Of a stretch of DNA of 64,000 bases, positions 33,336 to 42,223 are shown piece by piece (position 1 is the first letter of the stretch; the number at the start of each line of letters is the position of its first letter). The notes under the pieces are model-generated. The model was not told the origin of the DNA, searched no databases, and worked only from the letters and a program-made list of their open reading frames with translations. The DNA is from Pseudomonas mosselii (lineage in GTDB: Bacteria; Pseudomonadota; Gammaproteobacteria; Pseudomonadales; Pseudomonadaceae), in contig NZ_QJRP01000011.1 in NCBI RefSeq assembly GCF_003205295.1, forward strand, positions 92,667 through 156,666, given 5' to 3'. The translations under genes were made by a program, and so were the position numbers.

Positions 33336-34271
33336 TCAGGCAGGCTCCACGCTCACCCAGTAGCGGCTCAGGTAGCGCAGCTTCACCGGTAGGGATTTGG
33401 GCAGGTTCGCCAGGGCGATATCGGTGTCGTCGATACGGAACGAGCCGGAAATGCTCATGCCGCGAATGGCCGGGGCGCAGCGCAGCACGCCGGTTCGGTA
33501 GCGGGCGAGCTCGTCGATGAAGTCACCCAGGCGCCAGTCGTTGACGCTGAGCATGCCCTGCACCCAGGCCGTCGAGTCGGCGGGCAGGGGTTGGGCACGG
33601 GCAAACGTGTCGCGGTCGAAGCCGGCCTGTTGCCCGGCGTCCAGGCGTAGTACCCGGTCGAGGTGGTGCCGGGGGCGTATCTCGACGGCCGACTGCAATA
33701 CGCCGACCCGTGTCTGCTCCGGTAACTGCCGAACACTGAACCGCGTACCCAGCGCCCGCACGCTGCCGTTGTCGGTGTGCACGATGAACGGACGCCGGGC
33801 GGGGTCGCTGGCGGTGCTGACCAGGATCTCGCCGCGATAGAGTTGGATCGCCCGTACCTGCGCATCGAAACGCACATCCAGCGCGGTGTCGACGTTCAGC
33901 TCCAGCTGCGAGCCATCCTCCAGGCGCAGCGAGCGCCGTTCGCCGCTGCCGGTGCGCTGCTGGGCGAGGAGGGCGCTGTAGGGCACCTGTTCGCTGGCCA
34001 GCCAGCTGCCGCCGCCGACGGCCAGCAGCATGCCCAGTACTTTCAGCACCTCGCGGCGCTGCGCCTGGGCCGCGCCCAAACCCGACAGCGCGGCCTGGCG
34101 TGGCACCATTGCCCATTGTCGCTGAAGCTTCTCCACTCGCGTCCAGGCTTCGGCATGCGCCGGGCTTGCGGCCAGCCACGTCTGCCAGGCCTGGGTCCGT
34201 GCAGTGTCGGCATCACCGTCATTGAGCTGCACGTACCAGGTCGCGGCCGCTTCGAGTGTCTTCATATCCAT
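33336..34271 (-). CDS. FecR-family regulator
   Basis: Membrane sensor of 311 residues. The N-terminal sigma-binding part has ATWYVQLNDGDADTARTQAWQTWLAASPAHAEAWTRVE (typical 'W-x-x-W-L-x-x-x-P-x-H-x-x-A-W'), a membrane helix VLGMLLAVGGGSWLA follows at about 78-92, and the periplasmic FecR domain has SGERRSLRLEDGSQLELNVDTAL and LYRGEILV. It lies ten bases after the ECF sigma gene and before the STN-containing receptor, and would transmit the siderophore signal. Confidence 0.93.
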   Translation of the reverse strand: MDMKTLEAAATWYVQLNDGDADTARTQAWQTWLAASPAHAEAWTRVEKLQRQWAMVPRQAALSGLGAAQAQRREVLKVLGMLLAVGGGSWLASEQVPYSALLAQQRTGSGERRSLRLEDGSQLELNVDTALDVRFDAQVRAIQLYRGEILVSTASDPARRPFIVHTDNGSVRALGTRFSVRQLPEQTRVGVLQSAVEIRPRHHLDRVLRLDAGQQAGFDRDTFARAQPLPADSTAWVQGMLSVNDWRLGDFIDELARYRTGVLRCAPAIRGMSISGSFRIDDTDIALANLPKSLPVKLRYLSRYWVSVEPA

Positions 34272-34281
34272 TGACCAGCCC

Positions 34282-34782
34282 TCAGCTCTCGACCACCAGC
34301 AGGCAGCGGGTCATGGCCCGGATCAGGTGGTTTTTCACCGTGGTGATCGAGACGTCGAAGCGTTCGGCGACCGCCGCATAGGTCAGCCCTTCCAGTTGCA
34401 CCGCGAGGAAGATGTCGCGGGTCCTGGGGCCGAGCTCGTCGAGCATTGCATCGACCGATACCAGCATCTCGATGATCGACAGGCGAATCTCCGGCGACAC
34501 CTCGACCGGCTCCGGGCGCAGGGCCAAGGCCTGCAGGTAGGCCTGCTCGATGGCGCGGCGGCGAACCTTGTCGATCAGCAGCGCGCGGGCGATGGCGCTG
34601 AGGTAGCTGCGCGGCTCGCGGATGGGCGCCTGGTTGCGGGCGGTCATGACCCGCAGGAAGGTGTCGTGGGCCAGGTCGGACGCATCGGCGGCATTGCCCA
34701 GGCGCGCGCGCAACCAGCTTTTCAACCAGCCGTTGTTTTCGCTGTACAGCTGGTGAAGCGCCGAGCGGTCGAGCGTCGACAT
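34282..34782 (-). CDS. FecI-like ECF sigma factor
   Basis: ECF sigma factor of 166 residues. Region 2 (LYSENNGWLKSWLRARLGNAADASDLAHDTFLRVM) and region 4 (LDELGPRTRDIFLAVQLEGLTYAAVAERFDVSITTVKNHL) are clear. The ATG of MSTLDRS is chosen; an earlier frame-compatible ATG would add 30 untypical residues. It heads the second siderophore signalling cassette of the window and is only distantly similar to the first one (2944-3450), so the two sense different ligands. Confidence 0.94.
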   Translation of the reverse strand: MSTLDRSALHQLYSENNGWLKSWLRARLGNAADASDLAHDTFLRVMTARNQAPIREPRSYLSAIARALLIDKVRRRAIEQAYLQALALRPEPVEVSPEIRLSIIEMLVSVDAMLDELGPRTRDIFLAVQLEGLTYAAVAERFDVSITTVKNHLIRAMTRCLLVVES

Positions 34783-35203
34783 AGAGCGGGATCCAGGATG
34801 TAAATGGTAATTGCTCGCATTGTCTCGGTGTGGCGGGGGGATTGCAAGGTCCGGTTCAGTGGCGGTGTTCAACTCCGGCCACGCGATGATTCAGTCTTTC
34901 GGGCGACTGGACAGCACTGCCTGGCGTCTCTCATTGGTGTGAAGCGCATTTGAGGGAGGTATGAAACGCAAGTCGAGCGGTGAGATAGGGGTGGAAGCAA
35001 CGTGGCGGCTTTTAATTTCCATTTATTTCTAAACAAATACTCCATTCTCTTTGTTGTCAACTAGAGTGAGGGTGCAGGGTAGTATGGAGACTCGTTAGTA
35101 ACTACTAAAAGGGGTTCCGCCAGGCGACCTGATGTCTCGTAATACTTAAATGGCAAGCTGGGCGGGATACGTGATGGGCGCTATCTGCCAAAGGAAAGAT
35201 ATC
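34783..35203. promoter_or_regulatory. Gene-free region with palindrome before the AT-rich genes
   Basis: No coding sequence is supported in these 420 bases. The right part is clearly AT-richer than the flanks. It holds a perfect palindrome TTAGTA-AC-TACTAA at 35095-35108, about 95 bases before the next start, next to a possible -10-like TAGTAT. The palindrome is a candidate operator. Confidence 0.4.
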
Positions 35204-35524
35204 ATGTCTCTTGAAGGACAGATACAGAAAGTATTGGAGTTGCTGCGCGGTTTCAAGATTGATGAGGACACCATTGAGCTGTATGTCATGTCTAATGGAT
35301 GCACCCGCAAGGAGGACTTTGAAGTTCAAGTAAACAAGGGCTTTACAGGGGTGTCGCCCGTTGAGCTGACCGTGGTTAGAGTCAGGCCTGATACGTGCAA
35401 GATGCTGCCGGGCATGGTTACCATCACCTTCACAAAAAAAGAGCTTGAAATTGAAGGTTGTTTCGAAGCGACGCTCACGAATAAATTTGGCAGTGGCTTG
35501 CTTTTAGATAAGGTCGTACCTTGA
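35204..35524 (+). CDS. Hypothetical protein in AT-rich island (gene 1)
   Basis: A 106-residue acidic protein without signal peptide or membrane segment: MSLEGQIQKVLELLRGFKID, then YVMSNGCTRKEDFEVQV, LTVVRVRPDTCKMLPGMVTITF and KKELEI. The NGCT-K-DF-V and VRVRPDTCK features look like a conserved cysteine-containing fold, but I do not recognise a named family. An AAGGA site precedes the ATG. Base composition is clearly poorer in G+C than the neighbouring chromosomal genes, which suggests horizontal acquisition together with the next gene. Confidence 0.65.
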   Translation: MSLEGQIQKVLELLRGFKIDEDTIELYVMSNGCTRKEDFEVQVNKGFTGVSPVELTVVRVRPDTCKMLPGMVTITFTKKELEIEGCFEATLTNKFGSGLLLDKVVP

Positions 35525-35590
35525 TTTCAGTTTGAGCAAACACTTCCATTCTAAATGATCTTGGATAACTTCTAGGGCAGGGATATAGTC

Positions 35591-36073
35591 ATGGCTAAAA
35601 AGGAACTTGGGCGTGCGGAATACAAGGCCCGTCGTTTTGGTGACTGGGTCGAGATTGCTGCGGTCGGTACCACTTCTGCAGCCAATATAAAGGTCGATAT
35701 CGAGCAGCTACCCTTCTTTATCTATCCACCGATGTTCGGTTTTTATTTTTGGGTGCCTGACGTCTTGCTTCCCGCGGTTACACCATTTTGCCGCAAGGAA
35801 ATGTTCCCTTTTCCAGCATCTTCAAAAATCATCACGATTCTGGATGCCGATGGTAAACATAACGTAGAAATTCAAGAAATACATGTTCCGGAAACACAGC
35901 AGGCTCTGCCTGCTGCGACAGATACCGGGTTTTGTGTTTTCTCGTGGATTGGAACGGATACGTTACAGGTATCGGCGTGCGACGCCGTCGTTCCTGCAGT
36001 ATATGCCCGTGTTTTTGGACCCGCGAGTTTCGCAGCGTGCGAGGCTTATGTCCGTGACAATGGCGGCCGCTAA
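35591..36073 (+). CDS. Hypothetical protein in AT-rich island (gene 2)
   Basis: A 160-residue protein beginning MAKKELGRAEYKARRFGDWV. The middle is rich in Phe, Pro and Tyr (LPFFIYPPMFGFYFWVPDVLLP) and the end is SFAACEAYVRDNGGR. There is no signal peptide. I do not recognise a family. It follows gene 1 by 66 bases in the same direction and shares its low G+C, so the pair was probably acquired together. The aromatic/proline pattern could be a beta-rich binding surface. Function unknown. Confidence 0.65.
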   Translation: MAKKELGRAEYKARRFGDWVEIAAVGTTSAANIKVDIEQLPFFIYPPMFGFYFWVPDVLLPAVTPFCRKEMFPFPASSKIITILDADGKHNVEIQEIHVPETQQALPAATDTGFCVFSWIGTDTLQVSACDAVVPAVYARVFGPASFAACEAYVRDNGGR

Positions 36074-36286
36074 TGGTTTGATCTTTGCTATTGTTGCCCA
36101 GCGCAGACAACGTTTCCTGGTTTGCGCTGGGCAATGAAATCACGTGATTTTTTAGTCGTCGGCTGGGAAGTATATTTTTGATGCTGTCGATGCACGAGCC
36201 AGGCATCACCTTCACGCTCCTTGAGTCGGTCCTGAACACCTGCGCCGTCATGCACACTGCCCAGGCAAGTCTCCCACGCCCGCCAT

Positions 36287-36856
36287 TCAGCTGATAAAAA
36301 TAATCTTCGAAACCAGCTCCGCACTGTTCTTGGCCTGCAACTTCTTCATCAACCGCGCCCGATGCACTTCCACCGTCCGATGCGAGATCCCCAGCTGCCG
36401 CGCCACTTCCTTGCAGGTCAGCCCGTTGACGATATGCAAGGAAATCTCACGCTCCCGCGGCGTCAATTGCACCGTCGGCGCCGGCTGCCGGTCGAGCCGT
36501 TCGAAATGCCAGATCATCAGCTTGAACGGATCCTCCACCGTCAGCGTGAAGCCCTGGGCCCTGGCCCAGAACACCTCGCCGTTGCGGTGCTGCATGAAGC
36601 GTTCGTCGGAGTAGAAGGCGCCCAGCCCGTTGCGCAGCCAGTGCTCGCTGCGTTCGCCGATGCTCTGGTAGTCGGCGTGGGAAGGGTAGAGCAGCAAGGT
36701 CAGGTGCCCGCGCAGTTCTTCGCGGGTATAACCGAACAGCCGGGCGAAGGCCTCGTTGCAGTCGAGCATGCGCCGGTGGCCGGTGATCAGTTGCGGCGCG
36801 GGTGAAACCTGGAACGCCAGGCGCTCGAGGTCCGGGGAGGCGTGGGTGGGTGCGGT
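36287..36856 (-). CDS. PAS-LuxR transcriptional regulator
   Basis: Regulator of 189 residues with an N-terminal PAS domain (PAPQLITGHRRMLDCNEAFARLFGYTREELRG, then NGEVFWARAQGF) and a C-terminal LuxR/FixJ helix-turn-helix (LTPREREISLHIVNGLTCKEVARQLGISHRTVEVHRARLMKKL). No receiver domain is present. I chose the ATG after AGGAAG; an ATG 11 codons earlier lacks a ribosome site. It is divergent from the thiolase gene. Such PAS-LuxR proteins often control alcohol, acid or terpene catabolism in Pseudomonas, so the adjacent thiolase/ligase genes are the likely targets. Confidence 0.9.
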   Translation of the reverse strand, partial: TAPTHASPDLERLAFQVSPAPQLITGHRRMLDCNEAFARLFGYTREELRGHLTLLLYPSHADYQSIGERSEHWLRNGLGAFYSDERFMQHRNGEVFWARAQGFTLTVEDPFKLMIWHFERLDRQPAPTVQLTPREREISLHIVNGLTCKEVARQLGISHRTVEVHRARLMKKLQAKNSAELVSKIIFIS

Positions 36857-36921
36857 CATCAGGCTTCCTGCCTTGGTGCTTGGGGTCATGTCCCGTACGG
36901 CTCACTACTTACTCGCGTACG

Positions 36922-36936
36922 TAGTTGCCCCAACTA
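36922..36936. promoter_or_regulatory. Perfect dyad in the PAS-LuxR/thiolase gap
   Basis: TAGTTG-CCC-CAACTA is a perfect 6-base inverted repeat with a 3-base spacer, midway between the divergent starts. It is a good candidate for the PAS-LuxR binding site. A second weaker dyad (ATTG-TATG-CAAT) lies 25 bases downstream, closer to the thiolase start. Confidence 0.5.
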
Positions 36937-37000
36937 GCGTGGGATTCGGGTACTGCCACATTGTATGCAATACCCGCTTCAAGGACAGAAGAAAACCACC

Positions 37001-38179
37001 ATGCTCCACGATTCCATCTCCATCGTCGCTGCCGCGCACAGCCCCTTTGGCCGTCTGGATGGCCTGAACCTCGAGGACCTGATCGTCCAGGTCACCCGCG
37101 ATGCCCTGCAGGATGCGGCCATCGACGCCGCCGAGATCGACGCGCTGTTTCTCGGCCATTTCAACTCGGGCCTGGTGGCCGACGGCTTCCCGGCCTCGCT
37201 GATGCTGCAGGCCGATCCGCAACTGCGCTTCAAGCCCGCCACCCGCTGCGAGAACGCCTGCGCCTCGGGCTCGGCGGCGATCCAGGCCGGAATCAACGCG
37301 ATCCGCAGCGGCGCCGCCGAACTGGTGCTGGTGGTCGGCGCGGAAAAGATGACCGGCAACAGCACGGTCGAGGTCACCCGGGCGCTGGCCGGCGCCGGCT
37401 ACCAGAACGCCCTGCAGGAGGCCGGGCTGAGCTTTGCCCAGCTGTTCGGCCAGGTGGCACAGCAGTACAGCGAGCGCTACCACAGCCCGCTGGCGTCGAT
37501 GGCGGCCATCGCCGTGAAGAACCACGCCAACGCCATGGCCAACCCGCTGGCGCAGATGCACCGGGTGATGGACTTCGAACACTGCAACCAGGTGTCGCCG
37601 GGCAACCCGCTGATCGCGGCGCCCCTGCGCCTGACCGACTGTTCGCTGATCAGTGACGGCGCGGCGGCGATCATCCTGGCCTCGCCCGAGCGCGCCCGTT
37701 CGATGCGGCGCCAGGTGGCGATCCGCTCGATGGTCCAGGTCAACGACTTCCTGCCGCTGTCACGCCGCGACATCCTCGCCTTCGAGGGGCCACAACGGGC
37801 GATCCACGGGGCGCTGCGCGAGGCGGGGGTGACCCTGAACGACCTGAGTTTCGCCGAGGTGCACGATTGCTTCACCATTGCCGAACTGCTGATCTACGAG
37901 GCCATGGGCCTGGCGCCAAGGGGCGAAGGGCACCGAGCGCTGGACGACGGCATTGTGCGTCAGGGTGGGCGCTTGCCGGTGAATCTGTCTGGCGGGCTCA
38001 AGGCCAAGGGCCACCCGGTGGGCGCCACCGGGGTGTCGATGCATGCCCTGGGCTTCGCCCAGTTGACCGGCAAGCCCATTGGCCTGGGCGTGCCCAACGC
38101 CGAGTTCGGCCTGCTGTTCAACATGGGCGGCATGGCGGTGGCCAACTATGCCAGCGTGCTGCAAGCCGTCAGGGTCTGA
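37001..38179 (+). CDS. SCP2-type thiolase (acetyl-CoA acyltransferase)
   Basis: Thiolase-like protein of 392 residues. The nucleophile segment is CENACASGSAAIQAG (Cys near 89) and the two catalytic-type motifs of the SCP2/non-classical group are seen: EVHDCFTIAELL and GGLKAKGHPVGATGVSMH. The usual C-terminal CxG Cys of degradative thiolases is replaced by the HDCF arrangement. It would cleave a 3-ketoacyl-CoA or join acetyl units. It is followed after two bases by an acyl-CoA ligase gene, suggesting a pathway that activates an acid and then shortens it. Confidence 0.88.
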   Translation: MLHDSISIVAAAHSPFGRLDGLNLEDLIVQVTRDALQDAAIDAAEIDALFLGHFNSGLVADGFPASLMLQADPQLRFKPATRCENACASGSAAIQAGINAIRSGAAELVLVVGAEKMTGNSTVEVTRALAGAGYQNALQEAGLSFAQLFGQVAQQYSERYHSPLASMAAIAVKNHANAMANPLAQMHRVMDFEHCNQVSPGNPLIAAPLRLTDCSLISDGAAAIILASPERARSMRRQVAIRSMVQVNDFLPLSRRDILAFEGPQRAIHGALREAGVTLNDLSFAEVHDCFTIAELLIYEAMGLAPRGEGHRALDDGIVRQGGRLPVNLSGGLKAKGHPVGATGVSMHALGFAQLTGKPIGLGVPNAEFGLLFNMGGMAVANYASVLQAVRV

Positions 38180-38181
38180 GG

Positions 38182-39723
38182 ATGAACATCGCCCATTGGC
38201 TGCAGGATGCGGCCCAGCGCTGGCCCGAGCGTCCGGCGCTGTTCGAGGGGCAGCGCCAGGTCGCCGACTACCGGACGTTCGCCGCCCGCGTGCGGGCACG
38301 GGCGCTGGAGCTGCGTCACGCCCATGGCATCGAACCGGGCGACCGGGTGGCGCTGCTGATGAAGAACAGCTGCGCCTACCTGGAACTGCTCTACGCCATC
38401 TGGTGGAGCGGGGCGGTGGCGGTGCCGATCAACAGCAAGCTGCATGCCCTGGAAGCGGCCTGGATCGTCGGTAACGCCGGAGCGCGCCTGATCCATACCG
38501 ACGAGGGCGAGGTCTTCGCCGGCGCGCCCCTGCCAGACGGTTGCCGTGAACTCACCTTGCCTGCCCTGGCTGCGCCCGGCGCGCTCGACAGCGATGAACT
38601 GGCGCAGCCGCATTCGCGCCTGGACAGCGACCTGGCCTGGCTGTTCTATACCTCCGGCACCACGGGGCGGTCGAAGGGCGTGATGCTGTCCCATGGCAAC
38701 CTGGTCGCCATGTCGCTGTGCTATCCGCTGGATGTCGACCCGGTGAGCGCCGGCGACGCCGTGGTCTACGCTGCGCCAATGTCCCATGGCGCCGGGTTGT
38801 ACAACTTCATCCACGTGCGTTGCGGCGCCCGGCACGTGGTGCCGTTGTCCCGGGGTTTCCAGGCCGCCGAGCTGTTCGGCCTGGCGCAGACCCTGGGGCA
38901 GGTCAGCCTTTTCGCCGCGCCGACCATGGTCAAGCGCATGGTCGAGCAGGCCCGCCAGCAGGGCTATGACGGCGGGGGTATCAAGACCATCGTCTATGGC
39001 GGCGGCCCGATGTACCTGGCCGACCTCACCGAGGCCCTGGACACTTTCGGCCCGCGGCTGGTGCAGATCTACGGCCAGGGCGAATGCCCGATGACCATCA
39101 GCGCGCTCTCGCGCCAGGCCATTGCCGACCGTGCGCAGGCTGGCTGGCCCGCCATCGCCGCTTCGGTGGGGCGGGCGCAGTCATGTGTCGAGGTGCGCGT
39201 GGTGGATGGCGCCGGCCAGCCGCAGGCGGCCGGCGAACCCGGCGAGATCAGCGTGCGCGGGCCGGTGGTGATGCTGGGGTACTGGAACAACCCGCAGGCC
39301 ACCCAGGCGACCCTGGTGGACGGCTGGCTGCGCACCGGCGACATCGGCTACCTCGACGAGCGCGGCTACCTGACCCTGACCGACCGCAGCAAGGATGTGA
39401 TCATCTCCGGCGGCAGCAACATCTACCCGCGCGAAGTCGAGGAAGTGCTGATCCAGCACCCCGAGGTGTTCGAGGCCTGCGTGGTGGGGGAGGCCGACGC
39501 CGAATGGGGCGAGTCGGTGGTGGCCTTCGTCGTGCCGCGCACACCGGGCAGCCTCGATGCCCAGGCGCTCAACCAATGGTTCCTGGCGCGCATGGCCTCG
39601 TTCAAGAAACCGAAGAAGTACCTGTTCTGCGCCGAGCTGCCGAAGAACAGCTACGGCAAGATTCTCAAGACCCAGGTGCGCCAGTGGCTGCAGGACCCCG
39701 ACGGGGCGTTCGCCAGCCACTGA
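38182..39723 (+). CDS. Acyl-CoA synthetase (AMP-forming)
   Basis: ANL-superfamily ligase of 513 residues that would make an acyl-CoA from a free acid, ATP and CoA. Motifs in order are YTSGTTGRSKGVMLSHGN (P-loop), IYGQGECPMT, GDIGYLDERGYLTLTDRSKD, IISGGSNIYPREVEEVL (A8/hinge) and PKNSYGKILK with the catalytic Lys near the end. The substrate may be a medium-chain or aromatic acid. It starts two bases after the thiolase stop, and an MHS transporter follows. Confidence 0.92.
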   Translation: MNIAHWLQDAAQRWPERPALFEGQRQVADYRTFAARVRARALELRHAHGIEPGDRVALLMKNSCAYLELLYAIWWSGAVAVPINSKLHALEAAWIVGNAGARLIHTDEGEVFAGAPLPDGCRELTLPALAAPGALDSDELAQPHSRLDSDLAWLFYTSGTTGRSKGVMLSHGNLVAMSLCYPLDVDPVSAGDAVVYAAPMSHGAGLYNFIHVRCGARHVVPLSRGFQAAELFGLAQTLGQVSLFAAPTMVKRMVEQARQQGYDGGGIKTIVYGGGPMYLADLTEALDTFGPRLVQIYGQGECPMTISALSRQAIADRAQAGWPAIAASVGRAQSCVEVRVVDGAGQPQAAGEPGEISVRGPVVMLGYWNNPQATQATLVDGWLRTGDIGYLDERGYLTLTDRSKDVIISGGSNIYPREVEEVLIQHPEVFEACVVGEADAEWGESVVAFVVPRTPGSLDAQALNQWFLARMASFKKPKKYLFCAELPKNSYGKILKTQVRQWLQDPDGAFASH

Positions 39724-39765
39724 CCCGCAACTTTCATGGAAAGCACCACGACAGGAGTTCCCGAC

Positions 39766-41106
39766 ATGGGCATGTCACCCGGCAATACCCAGCGCCAGCG
39801 ACGCCGCGCCTTTATCGGCGCCACTACCGGCCACTTGATCGAGTGGTACGATTACGGCGTCTACGGCTTCCTGGCCTTGTACATCGGCAAGGCCTTCTTC
39901 GTCTCCGACGACCCCACCAGCAGCCTGCTGGCGAGCTTCGCAGCCTTCGCCCTGAGCTTCTTCATCCGCCCGCTGGGCGGGTTGTTCTTTGGCCCGCTGG
40001 CGGACAAGATCGGCCGCCGCCGCACGCTGATCACGGTGCTGGTGATGATGGCCGGCTCCACCTTCCTGCTGGGGCTGCTGCCGACCTACGCCAGCATCGG
40101 CATCGCCGCACCGGTGATCCTGGTGCTGATCCGCTGCGTGCAGGGCTTCTCCGCCGGCGGTGAGATCGGCACCATCACCAGCTTCATTTCCGAGTACGCC
40201 GGCCCCGGTCGCCGGGGCTTTGCCACCTGCTGGCTGATGGTCACCGCGGTGCTCGGCCTGTTGCTGGGCGGCGCCGTGGCCAATGGCATGACCTGGGCGC
40301 TGGGCGCCGAGCTGATGCAGGACTGGGGCTGGCGCATCCCGTTCCTGATCGCCGGCCCCTTGGGTTTCATCTCGCTGTACATTCGCCTCAAGCTCGAGGA
40401 CAGCCCGGAGTTCCTGGCGCTGGTGGAAGCCGGGCAGACCTCCAAGGCGCCGCTGCGCGAGGTGTGGCAGTGGAAGCGCTCCATCGCCCTGGTGTTCTTC
40501 ATCATCACCCTGCACAGCTCGATCTTCTACCTGGTGCTGACCTTCGCCTCGACCTACATGTCCAACACACTGAAGTTCGACAGCGGCACCACCTTGCTCT
40601 ATGTGTTCGTCGCCAGCCTGTCAGCGGCCCTGGTGATGCCATTTGGCGGCGCCTTCACCGACCGCTACGGGCGCAAGCCGTTCCTGATGGTGATCGGCAC
40701 CCTGGCTACCCTGGCCATGTACTGGTTCTTCAAGACCGCGCCCGGCGCCACCCCGGCCACCCTGTTCTGGCCGCTGATGGCGGTGGCGATCCTGTTCGGG
40801 CTGTACGCCTCGTCGACCTATGCGCTGATGAGCGAGCTGCTGCCGACGCGCATCCGTTCGACCGGCATCGCCATGGCCTACAACATCCCGGTGGCGGTGT
40901 TCGGCGGCAGCGCGCCGCTGATCTCCACCTGGCTGATCAAGGTGACCGGGGATATTACCGCGCCGTGGTACTTCTACGTGGGCACCGGCGTGGCGTCGCT
41001 GCTGGCGCTGGTGGTACTGCGCCAGGATGATTTCGTGGCCTCTGGCGCTGATGTGGGGCGCCAGGGGCGTCGAACGGGGGCGTTGGTGGCCGATCCGCAG
41101 CCTTGA
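39766..41106 (+). CDS. MHS-family (MFS) transporter
   Basis: Metabolite:H+ symporter of 446 residues with 12 membrane helices. The family N-terminal segment GATTGHLIEWYDYGVYGFLALYIGKAFF is followed by the loop motif GPLADKIGRRRTL, QGFSAGGEIG and a second loop GGAFTDRYGRKPF. The ATG after ACAGGAG is chosen, giving MGMSPGN; an ATG ten codons earlier has no ribosome site. It probably takes up the acid that the co-transcribed ligase activates. Cargo unknown. Confidence 0.92.
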   Translation: MGMSPGNTQRQRRRAFIGATTGHLIEWYDYGVYGFLALYIGKAFFVSDDPTSSLLASFAAFALSFFIRPLGGLFFGPLADKIGRRRTLITVLVMMAGSTFLLGLLPTYASIGIAAPVILVLIRCVQGFSAGGEIGTITSFISEYAGPGRRGFATCWLMVTAVLGLLLGGAVANGMTWALGAELMQDWGWRIPFLIAGPLGFISLYIRLKLEDSPEFLALVEAGQTSKAPLREVWQWKRSIALVFFIITLHSSIFYLVLTFASTYMSNTLKFDSGTTLLYVFVASLSAALVMPFGGAFTDRYGRKPFLMVIGTLATLAMYWFFKTAPGATPATLFWPLMAVAILFGLYASSTYALMSELLPTRIRSTGIAMAYNIPVAVFGGSAPLISTWLIKVTGDITAPWYFYVGTGVASLLALVVLRQDDFVASGADVGRQGRRTGALVADPQP

Positions 41107-41201
41107 GCTGACACACGGAACGCCTGTCCTTCACCTTTCCGCTGGGCGCAGCATCCTGTTACAGTCGCCGCCTCACGTTATCGGTCCGGGGATGTACAAG
41201 G

Positions 41202-41837
41202 ATGTCGCTTCACGATTGGTTCGGTTTTGTCGTTGTCTCGATGCTGGTGACCCTGTCGCCAGGCCCCGGGGTCATCATGGCCCTGTCCAATTCGTTGTCC
41301 CACGGGCCGAGGCGGGCGATGCTCGGTTCGCTCGGCAATGCCTTCGGCCTGCTGGTGGTGTCCACCGCCACCAGTGCCGGCCTCGGCGTGTTGCTGCAGA
41401 CCTCGGCCACGGCCTTCCTGCTGCTCAAGGTGCTCGGCGCGAGCTACCTGATCTACCTGGGCATCAAGCAGTGGAGGAGCCGCAGCAGCGCCTTCGACCA
41501 ACTGGAGCAGCCGGCCAAGGCCATCGCCAGCAATCGCCGGCTGCTGCTCAATGGTGTAACGGTCGCGCTGACCAACCCCAAGGCGATCCTGTTCTTCGCC
41601 GCCTTCCTGCCGCAGTTCATGCGCACCGGCCACGGCGCAGATGGCCAGCTCGGCCTGTTGGTAGTCACCTTCGCCCTGTGCTCGATGCTGTCCCACGCTT
41701 TCTATGTCACCCTGGCCCAGGCCCTGAAGCGCAGGCTGGCCGCGCCGAACCGCGCGCGCCTGATGAACCGTCTGTTCGGCGTGTCTTTCATGACGCTGGG
41801 GGCCAGCCTGTTCACCGTTCAGGCCAAGACGGCCTGA
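41202..41837 (+). CDS. LysE/RhtB-family exporter
   Basis: Inner-membrane amino-acid exporter of the LysE/RhtB group, 211 residues with six hydrophobic segments. Family motifs: SMLVTLSPGPGVIMALSNSLSHGPRRAMLGSLGNAFG near the N-terminus and VALTNPKAILFFAAFLPQF in the middle. Cargo is unknown; homoserine, threonine and lysine are typical. It has a promoter region of its own (95 bases after the MHS gene) and is followed by the DUF3144 gene. Confidence 0.9.
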   Translation: MSLHDWFGFVVVSMLVTLSPGPGVIMALSNSLSHGPRRAMLGSLGNAFGLLVVSTATSAGLGVLLQTSATAFLLLKVLGASYLIYLGIKQWRSRSSAFDQLEQPAKAIASNRRLLLNGVTVALTNPKAILFFAAFLPQFMRTGHGADGQLGLLVVTFALCSMLSHAFYVTLAQALKRRLAAPNRARLMNRLFGVSFMTLGASLFTVQAKTA

Positions 41838-41864
41838 CCCCAACGCTTCCAATAGGTAGATGAC

Positions 41865-42161
41865 ATGGCACAAGCCACCGACCAGGCCTTTTACGACCGC
41901 GCCGACGCGCATATCGAGCTGGCCAACCAACAGATCGAAAAGCTTGAGGATCTTGGCAAGGTCAGCGCTTCGATGACCTTCGCCGCCAGCCGTTTCAATG
42001 CCTGGATGACCGCGCGCAGCTTCAAGTCCGCGCAGGAAATGGCCGCAGCGCGGGAAGAACTGCTGAAGTACTTCTGCGAGCAGTACCGGATGATGCTCGA
42101 GGACAACCTCGATGAGCATATCCAGCACTTCGACCGCTACGTGCTGGGCCAGGACAGCTGA
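41865..42161 (+). CDS. DUF3144-family protein
   Basis: A 98-residue acidic helical protein of the DUF3144 family (pattern FYDRADAHIELANQQIEKLEDLGKVSASMTFAASRFNAW, then YFCEQYRMMLEDNLDEHI). No signal peptide, no membrane segment. It is highly conserved in Pseudomonas but its role is not known. It starts 27 bases after the LysE gene and is convergent with the FNT gene. Confidence 0.88.
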   Translation: MAQATDQAFYDRADAHIELANQQIEKLEDLGKVSASMTFAASRFNAWMTARSFKSAQEMAAAREELLKYFCEQYRMMLEDNLDEHIQHFDRYVLGQDS

Positions 42162-42223
42162 GTCACCCGCCGCCAGGCCGTGCAGCGCCTCGCCCGGGCC
42201 GCGAGGGCGGTGGCTGAAGCCGG

